From Streptococcus suis (GTDB lineage Bacteria > Bacillota > Bacilli > Lactobacillales > Streptococcaceae): a stretch of 64,000 nt of DNA. The position numbers were made by a program, and so were the translations under genes. Every line of letters starts with the position of its first letter. Position 1 is the stretch's first letter. The stretch lies in assembly GCF_019856455.1 (NCBI RefSeq), contig NZ_CP082205.1, forward strand, positions 558,001 to 622,000, written 5' to 3'. Below the pieces are notes generated by a model. That model was not told the DNA's origin. It ran no database searches and saw only the letters and a program-made list of their open reading frames with translations. Positions 9,881-16,350 of the stretch are shown here, in pieces.

Positions 9881-10119
9881 TGACAAGACTCTTGATCGGC
9901 TTGGTTCGATTCTATCAGAAATTTATTTCCCCCCTCTTTCCACCTTCCTGTCGCTATCAGCCGACTTGTTCAAGTTACATGATAGAGGCCTTACAGAAAC
10001 ATGGGCTCAAAGGCTTTTTGATGGGGTTGGCTCGAATTGGTCGCTGTCATCCCTTTGTGGAAGGTGGGGAAGATCCTGTGCCGGACAGGTTTAGTTTGAA
10101 AAGAAATAAGCAGAAGTAG
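9880..10119 (+). CDS. yidD: Membrane protein insertion efficiency factor YidD
   Basis: 79 residues with the family core [33 protein letters not shown] and DPVPDRF. YidD assists YidC/Sec-dependent membrane insertion. Last gene of the overlapping racE-to-yidD cluster; an intrinsic terminator begins at its stop codon. Confidence 0.95.
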   Translation: MTRLLIGLVRFYQKFISPLFPPSCRYQPTCSSYMIEALQKHGLKGFLMGLARIGRCHPFVEGGEDPVPDRFSLKRNKQK

Positions 10120-10136
10120 GGCAACCTACTTTTTGT
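10115..10136 (+). terminator. Terminator of the racE-yidD cluster
   Basis: Hairpin AGTAGG-GCAA-CCTACT followed by a T-run; the stem overlaps the yidD stop. Confidence 0.85.
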
Positions 10137-10489
10137 TTTGTATAAATATAGGTTTTTAGGTTGCCTTTAGTACTCTCTCAAAAGGTTTGGGGAACCTTTT
10201 AAGGCTGGAGATAGGGCGAAGCAAATTTGTCTAGATATTACAGTGTTTGAATTAGGAAAATGACAACTTTAAGTTATAGTGTCAATAACCCACTCCTAAA
10301 ATAACTTTAGAGTTCTCAGATTGATAAACTTAGATGTGTCCTGTTTTTACTTCACCCAGCTATAACAGTCCACTGGACTGTTATAGCCAATAAATCACAG
10401 CGCTCAGATGTTGACACGAACTCTGAGAAGTGAGGTTGGTCTTTTTGCCCAGCCTCCATGATTTTCTATGAAAATTTGAAAAAAATGGG
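10137..10489. repeat. Non-coding repeat-type region with a 29-bp palindrome
   Basis: No credible gene in about 350 bases. The strongest structure is the palindrome GCTATAACAGTCCA-C-TGGACTGTTATAGC at 10369-10397, followed on the opposite strand by a module reading GAGGCTGGGCAAAAAGACC (10437-10462 region) that resembles sequences often scattered between S. suis genes (my recollection, not searched). This is likely degenerate dispersed-repeat sequence. The last 9 bases are the left target duplication of IS copy 2. Confidence 0.5.
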
Positions 10490-11802
10490 CACGCCAAACG
10501 CATGAAGAAAAAATCGTTTTCAGAAAGCGGAAATCATAACCAAACATCAATCAAAGTAGTACACTAGAATAGAGGTGAACTACAATGATTGATTTTCTTT
10601 TATCCATAGAAGAGCACAAAGAAGAGTATGATAGCCGCCAAGCATGGAAAATCCGCTATCCTTTATCTACTATTCTCTTTCTAGTTTTCGTTTGTCAGTT
10701 GGCAGGGATTGAAACGTGGAAAGAGATGGAAGATTTCATAGAAATGAACGAATCTGTCTTGGGAGAATACGTTGACTTGAGTGTCGGCTGTCCTTCACAC
10801 GATACCTTGGAGCGTGTTGTGAGTATGGTCAATCCAGATTTCTTGAAGGAACTGAAACTGTCCTTCGAAACCTCTTCAGAAACAACTGATTTTTCCAAAT
10901 TGATTGCCGTTGACGGAAAAACGATTCGGGGGAACCGAGGGAAACACCAATCTCCTACTCATATTGTCACTGCTTATGATGGTGGTAATCGGATTAGCCT
11001 TGGGCAGGTAGCTGTTGAGGATAAAAGCAATGAAATCACAGTCATTCCTCGCCTCTTGCGTCAGCTAGACCTTCGTAAGAGTGTAGTCACGATTGATGCC
11101 ATGGGCACCCAGACAGACATTGCGGACGTGATTATAGGAGGTAAGGGTGATTATTGCTTGGCAGTCAAAGGAAATCAAGGCAATCTCCATGAGGATATTG
11201 ACATCTATTTTAATGACGCCAAATTATTATCTAAGTTGTCAGAGAAAGGCTGTCATTATCAGACCATTGAAAAGGCACGCAGTCAGATTGAGGTGAGGGA
11301 CTACTGGGTTTCTCACGATGTGAAATGGCTGAGCCAACGGCATCCAAAATGGAAAAAACTTCGTGGGATTGGTATGACTAAGAATACCATTGATAAAGAT
11401 GGTGTCATCACGGAAGAAGTTCGTTACTTTATCCTTAGTTTCAAGGGTGGTGTGCAAACTTTTTCTCAGGTTGTTCGTGGTCATTGGTCGGTTGAGAGCC
11501 TACATTGGTTATTAGATGTGGTTTACCGAGAAGATAGGAACCAAACCTTAGATAAACGAGCTGCTTTCAATTTAAATGCTATTCGTAAGGCTTGTCTTCA
11601 TCTCTTACAAATGATGACCTTCCCTAAGGAAGAGCTGAGCTATCGCCGCAAACAACGCTATATTTCTGTCCATTTGGAGGATTATTTGCCACAATTATTT
11701 GGACATCGAGGATAAGGTGCTTGTAAAAAGGTAGATACTAAGTTTAAAGCAGTTATTTCCGGGGACAAAAGGAGAGAAGAAATTTTTCATGCGTATGACG
11801 TG
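10490..11802 (+). mobile_element. ISAs1-family insertion sequence, copy 2
   Basis: A 1313-bp element with the same inverted ends as copy 1 (left CACGCCAAACGCATGAAG; right reverse complement CACGTCATACGCATGAAAAA) and perfect 9-bp flanking repeats AAAAATGGG at 10481-10489 and 11803-11811. It is inserted between genes, after yidD, and shares orientation with copy 1. Confidence 0.93.
10585..11715 (+). CDS. ISAs1-family DDE transposase (copy 2)
   Basis: 376 residues, full length, with the same catalytic D, D and E contexts as copy 1 (IAVDGKTIRGN; VVTIDAMGTQTD; GHWSVESLHWLL). It begins with ATG at 10585 instead of the TTG of copy 1. Intact ends, intact duplication and an intact frame suggest it can still move. 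Confidence 0.94.
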   Translation: MIDFLLSIEEHKEEYDSRQAWKIRYPLSTILFLVFVCQLAGIETWKEMEDFIEMNESVLGEYVDLSVGCPSHDTLERVVSMVNPDFLKELKLSFETSSETTDFSKLIAVDGKTIRGNRGKHQSPTHIVTAYDGGNRISLGQVAVEDKSNEITVIPRLLRQLDLRKSVVTIDAMGTQTDIADVIIGGKGDYCLAVKGNQGNLHEDIDIYFNDAKLLSKLSEKGCHYQTIEKARSQIEVRDYWVSHDVKWLSQRHPKWKKLRGIGMTKNTIDKDGVITEEVRYFILSFKGGVQTFSQVVRGHWSVESLHWLLDVVYREDRNQTLDKRAAFNLNAIRKACLHLLQMMTFPKEELSYRRKQRYISVHLEDYLPQLFGHRG

Positions 11803-11811
11803 AAAAATGGG

Positions 11812-11994
11812 GCAAAACTCTTGATTTTCAGCCTTCTTTAAGCTACAATAGTATCACGATTTCATTGATTTAACTCAAACCTGTTGTGAGTTAAATCAAT
11901 GAATCATCATTCACCATGCTGTTTGCTGAGCTTGACTCCGGGCAGTGTGGCTATTTTTTTGTCTTTCTTGCTATAGGAGACAGTCGAGTCTTTT
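11812..11994. other. Intergenic sequence with a small inverted repeat
   Basis: Nothing coding is supported here. TTGATTTAACTCA and TGAGTTAAATCAA (11866-11900) form an inverted repeat around AACCTGTTG that could be a terminator-like or operator structure; no T-run follows. Confidence 0.4.
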
Positions 11995-12097
11995 TACTCA
12001 ATGAAAATCAAAAAAAGAAACTAGACAACAAGCAACAGACCGTACTGGTATACGGCAAAATGAAGCTGACATGGTTTGGATTTGATTTTCGAGGGTA
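11995..12097. repeat. RUP-like small mobile repeat (about 103 bp)
   Basis: Begins TACTCAATGAAAATCAAA and ends with the near inverse (reverse complement TACCCTCGAAAATCAAATCC), with central segments CTAGACAACAAGC and TACGGCAAAATGAAGC typical of streptococcal RUP-type repeats. The ends resemble those of the IS630 element at 35775-36876 in this window, consistent with the proposal that RUP elements are mobilised by IS630-Spn1-type transposases. An open frame across it (11916-12143) is not a gene. Confidence 0.65.
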
Positions 12098-12132
12098 TTC
12101 GTGTTTAGTGAAATGTCACCAGAGAGGTCCTT

Positions 12133-12678
12133 ATGAATATTGAAACATTAGAGTATATAGAAGAAACAGCCAAAAACCACATTGTCTTATTTGAACCACA
12201 GATTCCACAGAATACAGGCAATATTGCTCGAACTTGTGCTGCAACCAATAGTCCTCTCCATATCATTAAGCCTATGGGATTTCCAATTGATGACCGTAAG
12301 ATGAAACGTGCAGGACTAGATTATTGGGATAAGTTAGATGTTCGCTTCTATGACAATTTAGCAGAATTTATGGATTATGCCAGCAAACAAGGACGTGTTC
12401 ACTTAGTATCTAAATTTGCTGATAAAACCTATTCGGATGAAGACTATAATGATGGGAACATTCATTATTTCTTATTTGGCCGTGAAGATAAGGGCTTGCC
12501 AGAAGATTTTATGCGTGAACATCCAGAAAAGGCTATCCGTATTCCAATGAATGATGAACATGTGCGTAGTCTTAATGTCTCTAATACAGCGTGTATGATT
12601 GTATATGAAGCTCTTCGGCAGCAACAGTTCGTTGGTCTAGATTTGGTTCACACCTATGATGGGGACAAGTTAAAATAG
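12133..12678 (+). CDS. trmL: tRNA (cytidine/uridine-2'-O-)-methyltransferase TrmL
   Basis: 181 residues of the SPOUT superfamily: [21 protein letters not shown] at the start of the fold, [14 protein letters not shown] and [19 protein letters not shown] forming the SAM-binding trefoil knot. Family members 2'-O-methylate position 34 of tRNA-Leu isoacceptors. Start supported by GAGAGG upstream. The RUP-like repeat sits just before the gene, so its promoter may have been altered or supplied by the repeat. A terminator follows. Confidence 0.94.
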   Translation: MNIETLEYIEETAKNHIVLFEPQIPQNTGNIARTCAATNSPLHIIKPMGFPIDDRKMKRAGLDYWDKLDVRFYDNLAEFMDYASKQGRVHLVSKFADKTYSDEDYNDGNIHYFLFGREDKGLPEDFMREHPEKAIRIPMNDEHVRSLNVSNTACMIVYEALRQQQFVGLDLVHTYDGDKLK

Positions 12679-12690
12679 TGAAAACTTACC

Positions 12691-12719
12691 AAGCTCTTGC
12701 AAATGCAAGGCTTTTTTGG
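12691..12719 (+). terminator. Terminator of trmL
   Basis: Hairpin AGC-T-CTTGCA / TGCAAG-GCT followed by six T residues. It overlaps the -35 region of the ribU promoter. Confidence 0.75.
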
Positions 12720-12725
12720 TATGAT
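12697..12725 (+). promoter_or_regulatory. Promoter of the FMN riboswitch / ribU
   Basis: TTGCAA (12697-12702), 17 bases, TATGAT (12720-12725) with extended TGG. Transcription would start close to the aptamer P1 strand at 12732. Confidence 0.65.
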
Positions 12726-12794
12726 GAAATAGTCTTCAGGGCAGGGTGAGATTCCCGACCGGCAGTGATTTTTTTGATTCTTGCTTTTCTTTTT

Positions 12795-12866
12795 CTCTCA
12801 TTCGTCGTTGACCAGGCTTGCCTAACTCCAGTTATGCCTTCGCCTTGTCGCCTAGACTGATAGAAA
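12795..12866 (+). repeat. Short interspersed repeat, copy in riboswitch (direct orientation)
   Basis: About 72 bases with TTCGTCGTTGACCAGGCTTG and CGCCTTGTCGCCTAG; similar to copies at 20366-20441 and 30278-30352 and, inverted, at 12903-12976. It looks like an internally deleted relative of the longer RUP-like repeats. Confidence 0.6.
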
Positions 12867-12902
12867 AATCTTAAGCAACACTCAAAAAAAGTGTTTTTGT
12901 TT

Positions 12903-12976
12903 CATTTTAGGGCTAGGCAAGGAGGCGCAGACTATACTAAGGTATGTCAAGCCGACTTAACGAAGCCATAAAATAG
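12903..12976 (-). repeat. Short interspersed repeat, inverted copy in riboswitch
   Basis: Read on the minus strand it begins CTATTTTATGGCTTCGTTAA, contains GGCTTGACATACC and ends GCCTAGCCCTAAAATG. It matches the copy inside the T-box leader (30278-30352) along its whole length and pairs imperfectly with the direct copy at 12795-12866. Confidence 0.65.
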
Positions 12977-13122
12977 AAAGAAAGACACGTACAGTCTGCG
13001 AGCGAAAGCTGATGTGGTGCAATTCCACAACCGACAGTAAAGTCTGGATGGGAGAAGACGAAGTGGAGGCCTTTTGCCTGCTCTTCCACGCTTCTTCAAT
13101 TTTCAAAAATTGGAGGAACCTT

Positions 13123-13680
13123 ATGACAAACACACGCAAAATGACGATTATCGCCATTCTCTCAGCAGTATCCTTTCTGCTCATGTATTTGAAATTTCCG
13201 CTGATTCCAACAGCCAGTTTCCTGGAAGTGGATTTTTCTCTCGTACCGATTTTATTTGGTCTGCTTGTTCTAGATATGAAGTCTAGTTTTGCTATCCTTT
13301 TGGTACGAACTTTTCTCAAACTGATTTTAAATAATCAGGGACCATCGACAATTATTGGCTTACCGATGAATATTGCAGCTATGTCAGTTTTCATTTTAGC
13401 AGTAGCTTATTTCTGGAAAAATGACCAAGCGATAAAAAATTATTTAAAAGCAGCCGCTGTTGCGACGCTTGGTTCGACAGCAGTGATGCTGGTATTAAAT
13501 TACGTTTATGCGGTGCCTGTCTATGCAGCCTTTGCAAATTTTGATATTAAAGAAATCTTGGGTCTGACTAACTATCTTTTGATGATGGTACTTCCTTTTA
13601 ATCTTTTACAAGGGATTGTGCTTTCAGCAATATTTTATATCTGTTACAAAGCAGCCCAACCTATTTTAAAGAAAGTTTAA
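13123..13680 (+). CDS. ribU: Riboflavin ECF transporter S component RibU
   Basis: 185 residues, about six hydrophobic segments, with TIIAILSAVSFLLMYLKFPL and FLEVDFSLVPILFGLL characteristic of RibU. It binds riboflavin and works with the shared energising module EcfA-A'-T, encoded elsewhere. The ATG at 13123 follows TGGAGGAACC; a longer open frame starts inside the aptamer and is discarded. The hairpin CAATTTT-C-AAAAATTG abuts the Shine-Dalgarno and may be part of the expression platform. Confidence 0.95.
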   Translation: MTNTRKMTIIAILSAVSFLLMYLKFPLIPTASFLEVDFSLVPILFGLLVLDMKSSFAILLVRTFLKLILNNQGPSTIIGLPMNIAAMSVFILAVAYFWKNDQAIKNYLKAAAVATLGSTAVMLVLNYVYAVPVYAAFANFDIKEILGLTNYLLMMVLPFNLLQGIVLSAIFYICYKAAQPILKKV

Positions 13681-13704
13681 CCTTTATAAGGTAAACTATA
13701 CTGT

Positions 13705-14358
13705 ATGAAGAATAAACAAATCCATTTACGAAACGCATCTTTTTTTGCTCTGGCCTTTGTGATATTGGGCTATGTAGTAAAATTTTATCCTAGTACCCTA
13801 GCAGGTTTTGACTCAACCGTCCAGTCTGCCATTCGTGGAAATTTACCAAGTGGAGCAAGTCAATTTTGGACCTCTATTACTGTTTTAGGAAATACAGTTA
13901 TTATTTTAGCTATTACCTTGATTCTAGCTGCTATCTTTTACTACTATAAAAAATGGAAGATAGAAGCTTGTTTCCTACTTGCTAGTTTTGCGGCGATGGG
14001 TGTGGCATCCACAGCCCTGAAATATGTCTACCAACGTCCGCGTCCAAGTATTGAATGGTTGATTGATACCATCGGTTATTCATTTCCTAGCTGGCATACT
14101 GCATCAACTATGATGATTGCAGGAGCAGTTGTTATTATTGTTCACCAGAGGATGAATAAAGGCATAGCTAGACTTGTGCTACAAGCCATGTTGATTCTAC
14201 TTGCTGTCCTGGTAGCTGTATCCCGTATCTATATTGGGGTTCACTACCCGACAGATATTATCGGTGGTTGGCTACTTGCCGTCACTCTTTTACAAATGAT
14301 GTATCCATTTTACGATCAGAAACGCTTTGAATGGCGTTTCCAAAGTAAGCAAAAATAG
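13705..14358 (+). CDS. PAP2-family membrane phosphatase
   Basis: 217 residues with several membrane segments and the three lipid-phosphatase motifs: KYVYQRPRP (C1), SFPSWHT (C2, with Trp where Gly is usual but the His kept) and SRIYIGVHYPTD (C3). Likely an undecaprenyl-pyrophosphate or phosphatidylglycerophosphate phosphatase, the usual roles of such proteins; the sequence does not decide between them. It follows ribU by 24 bases and may be co-transcribed. A terminator follows. Confidence 0.88.
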   Translation: MKNKQIHLRNASFFALAFVILGYVVKFYPSTLAGFDSTVQSAIRGNLPSGASQFWTSITVLGNTVIILAITLILAAIFYYYKKWKIEACFLLASFAAMGVASTALKYVYQRPRPSIEWLIDTIGYSFPSWHTASTMMIAGAVVIIVHQRMNKGIARLVLQAMLILLAVLVAVSRIYIGVHYPTDIIGGWLLAVTLLQMMYPFYDQKRFEWRFQSKQK

Positions 14359-14371
14359 TCAATTTGACACC

Positions 14372-14402
14372 AACTCCTACTGTAAAAGGTAGGAGTTTTA
14401 AC
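14372..14402 (+). terminator. Terminator of PAP2 gene
   Basis: AACTCCTAC / GTAGGAGTT hairpin with an 8-base loop followed by TTAACTT; the T-run is short. Confidence 0.6.
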
Positions 14403-14530
14403 TTGTCATCTTTCTATTATAGACAATATGTAAAGACCCCCAGTTGAGAATTCGTGGATTTACCTGTACACTAGAATAAAAAAACAATCAACTTCTAACA
14501 GGAATTACCACACTCAATTGGAGGTCTTAT

Positions 14531-15652
14531 ATGTTTCATTTTACCACACTTTTCATCGGAATGGATGTTCACAAAGAAAGTTTTTCACTCTGCTATTATG
14601 ATATGATGACCAATCAATTCAAACATAGCACTAAAGTTAGTCCAAATGTTAGCTATATTGTGAACTATGTGAATGAGCTTCGTCGTTTATATGGTCAAGA
14701 TGCAGAAGTGTTATGTGGCTACGAAGCTGGATGCCTCGGATTTACCCTATATCACCAGCTACAAGCTCACGGGATTCCCTGTATCGTGATGGCACCTACA
14801 ACGGTAATGAAGGAAGGATCTAAGCGTGTTAAGACTGATAAGAAAGATGCGGCTCAGCTCGCAAAAGCTCTGGCCTTTCGTAGCTATCAGCCTGTTCATA
14901 TTCCTACTGCTGAGGATGAACAAGTCAAAGAATATATCCGTATGAGAACAGACCACAAAGTGGCTCTGAAGAAAATCAAACAACAAATTCTTGCCTTCTG
15001 TCTCCGACATGATTTTCGCTATACCGAGGGAAGCAGTAATTGGACACAGAAACATGTTCGCTGGCTCCGTTCCCTAAAACCTGAGGGACTTTACGCAGAG
15101 ATTTTGACAGAATATCTATTGACCTATGAGAAATTAGTAGATCAAATAGAACGGTATGATGCACGAATTGAGCAACTGGGTCAAAGCGACAGTTATCAAG
15201 AGAAGGTCTCACGGCTTTCTTGCTTTATTGGCATTAAAACACTAACTGCTCTTTCCATTGTGACAGAAATCGGTGATTTTAATCGCTTTGCGACAGCTCA
15301 ACATTTTGCTTCTTATCTTGGGCTAACTCCTAGCGAAAATTCTAGCGGCGACAAGGAGAGAAGAGGTGCTATCACCAAAGCTGGGAATAGCCATGTGAGA
15401 CGACTTCTGATAGAAGCTGCACAATCATTGGCTAAGGGGACGATTGGGTATAAATCCAAAGAATTGAAAAGGAGACAAAGTGGAAACCGAGTGGAGGTGA
15501 TTGCTTATGCGGATAAGGCTAATGAACGCTTAAGAAGACGTTATCGCACACTTGTTCTAGGAAAAAATAAGAAACAAAATGTTGCTAAAACAGCTATTGC
15601 ACGAGAATTGTCTGGTTTTATTTGGGGGATGATGACAGGAAGAATAGCTTGA
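14531..15652 (+). CDS. IS110-family DEDD transposase/recombinase
   Basis: 373 residues: N-terminal RuvC-like DEDD domain (FIGMDVHKESFSL; CGYEAG; VKTDKKDAAQLAK) and a C-terminal Transposase_20 domain with the serine region SYLGLTPSENSSGDKERRGAITKAGNSHVRRLL. Complete frame, GGAGG Shine-Dalgarno 8 bases before ATG. Members use an element-encoded bridge or seek RNA to choose the target. Confidence 0.95.
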   Translation: MFHFTTLFIGMDVHKESFSLCYYDMMTNQFKHSTKVSPNVSYIVNYVNELRRLYGQDAEVLCGYEAGCLGFTLYHQLQAHGIPCIVMAPTTVMKEGSKRVKTDKKDAAQLAKALAFRSYQPVHIPTAEDEQVKEYIRMRTDHKVALKKIKQQILAFCLRHDFRYTEGSSNWTQKHVRWLRSLKPEGLYAEILTEYLLTYEKLVDQIERYDARIEQLGQSDSYQEKVSRLSCFIGIKTLTALSIVTEIGDFNRFATAQHFASYLGLTPSENSSGDKERRGAITKAGNSHVRRLLIEAAQSLAKGTIGYKSKELKRRQSGNRVEVIAYADKANERLRRRYRTLVLGKNKKQNVAKTAIARELSGFIWGMMTGRIA

Positions 15653-15659
15653 AGTTAGC

Positions 15660-16010
15660 GCTTGTTTTCATGTACACTTTTGACCATTAAGTTTTATCAT
15701 CGCAGAGCGATGAGGAATCCCTATTTCTATCCAAAATCACTGGGTGAATTTGGACAGAAATAAGGATTGAAATCATGTTTGAATGGAAAGTATCTTGAAG
15801 GAGTTTAGGACTTCAAGGTTTGAGTCATCTACGAAACGACTAAGTGGCACAATTGTGATCCACGCTTATAGAGAGTAGGACTCGCGGCAGAACCATTGAC
15901 CTGTAGGTAACCAATCCACGAATATCAGAGTGGCCAATGCCCGAAGCTAAGAACTAGGCTCTTTCTAGATACTTTTCATTTTTTAATCAGTTCGATTGTT
16001 TTTACTTGAC
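15660..16010 (+). ncRNA. Candidate bridge/seek RNA region of the IS110-type element
   Basis: No gene is present between the transposase stop and the right subterminal repeat. Several strong hairpins are visible: CATCGC-AGA-GCGATG (about 15699), CCTATTTCTATCCAAA pairing with TTTGGACAGAAATAAGG (15720-15766), and CTTGAAG/CTTCAAG (15794-15820). In IS1111-group elements the guide RNA is encoded at this position. The boundaries and promoter are not resolved. Confidence 0.5.
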
Positions 16011-16044
16011 AAAGGGCTTTACATATCAGTCATTTGAATTAACT

Positions 16045-16265
16045 TTGATACATCGTCACTTTCGTCTTGCCGTACCCTGCAGAAGTGACTTGCTTTGCAA
16101 GTTATATCTCCAACCTAGCACAGCCACTAGGCTGTGCTAGCAACCTGCACCTCAGTTCCTTGTCTGAAAGCTAATTCATTCGACTATATCGTTACTTCGC
16201 TTTGCCGTCCGTTGTAGAAGTGGCTTATTTCACAAGATTTATTGAGACTGAGCTCAGGCACAGCG
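16045..16265. repeat. RUP-like dispersed repeats, one full and one partial copy
   Basis: CGTCACTTTCGTCTTGCCGTA (about 16053) to CCTTGTCTGAAAGC (about 16170) with a central palindrome CTAGCACAGCC-ACTA-GGCTGTGCTAG at 16115-16140; a second start (ATATCGTTACTTCGCTTTGC) follows at 16186. The organisation resembles pneumococcal RUP sequences. No gene is supported between the IS110 element and the oatA terminator. Confidence 0.55.
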
Positions 16266-16305
16266 CCATTTCTTAGAGTTCGCGCTGGACTTATCGGAAA
16301 ATCGT

Positions 16306-16338
16306 ACAAAAATCCTCCGAGAAATTCTCAGAGGATGA
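16306..16338 (-). terminator. Terminator of the MORN-oatA pair
   Basis: On the minus strand ATCCTCTGAGA-ATT-TCTCGGAGGAT followed by five T residues. Confidence 0.85.
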
Positions 16339-16350
16339 TGATGTATAAAT

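Larger units (their letters stand above)
12732..13059 (+). ncRNA. FMN (RFN) riboswitch aptamer with a large internal insertion
   Basis: The 5' half GGGCAGGGTGAGATTCCCGA-CCGGCAGT (12738-12767) and the 3' half (GTCTGCGAGCG, GATGTGGTGCAATTCC, ACAACCGACAGT, AGTCTGGATGGGAGAAG; 12994-13058) match the conserved RFN element, and P1 pairs GTCTTC (12732-12737) with GAAGAC (13054-13059). Between them, 12769-12991, lies about 223 bases of extra sequence made of two inverted copies of a small repeat. Controls the riboflavin transporter gene ribU directly downstream; repression by FMN is the known behaviour of the class. Confidence 0.92.
14426..16026 (+). mobile_element. IS110-family (IS1111-type) insertion element
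   Basis: Contains one DEDD transposase gene with a short left non-coding end (about 105 bases) and a long right end (about 370 bases). Subterminal inverted repeats are visible: ATATGTAAAGACCC at 14426-14439 and GGGCTTTACATAT at 16014-16026 (reverse complement ATATGTAAAGCCC). Subterminal rather than terminal repeats plus a long 3' non-coding end are features of the IS1111 group. Exact junctions cannot be fixed because these elements make no target duplication. Confidence 0.75.

Noticed and set aside
2641-11802. Composite transposon formed by the two ISAs1 copies
   Set aside because: Each copy has its own complete target duplication and the enclosed genes are conserved core genes in the usual order.
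11916-12143. 75-codon open frame before trmL
   Set aside because: It runs through the RUP-like repeat, has no ribosome binding site and shows no protein-like composition.
13012-13122. Longer ribU frame starting at GTG 13012
   Set aside because: This part is the conserved FMN aptamer; the ATG at 13123 has a proper Shine-Dalgarno and begins the conserved protein.
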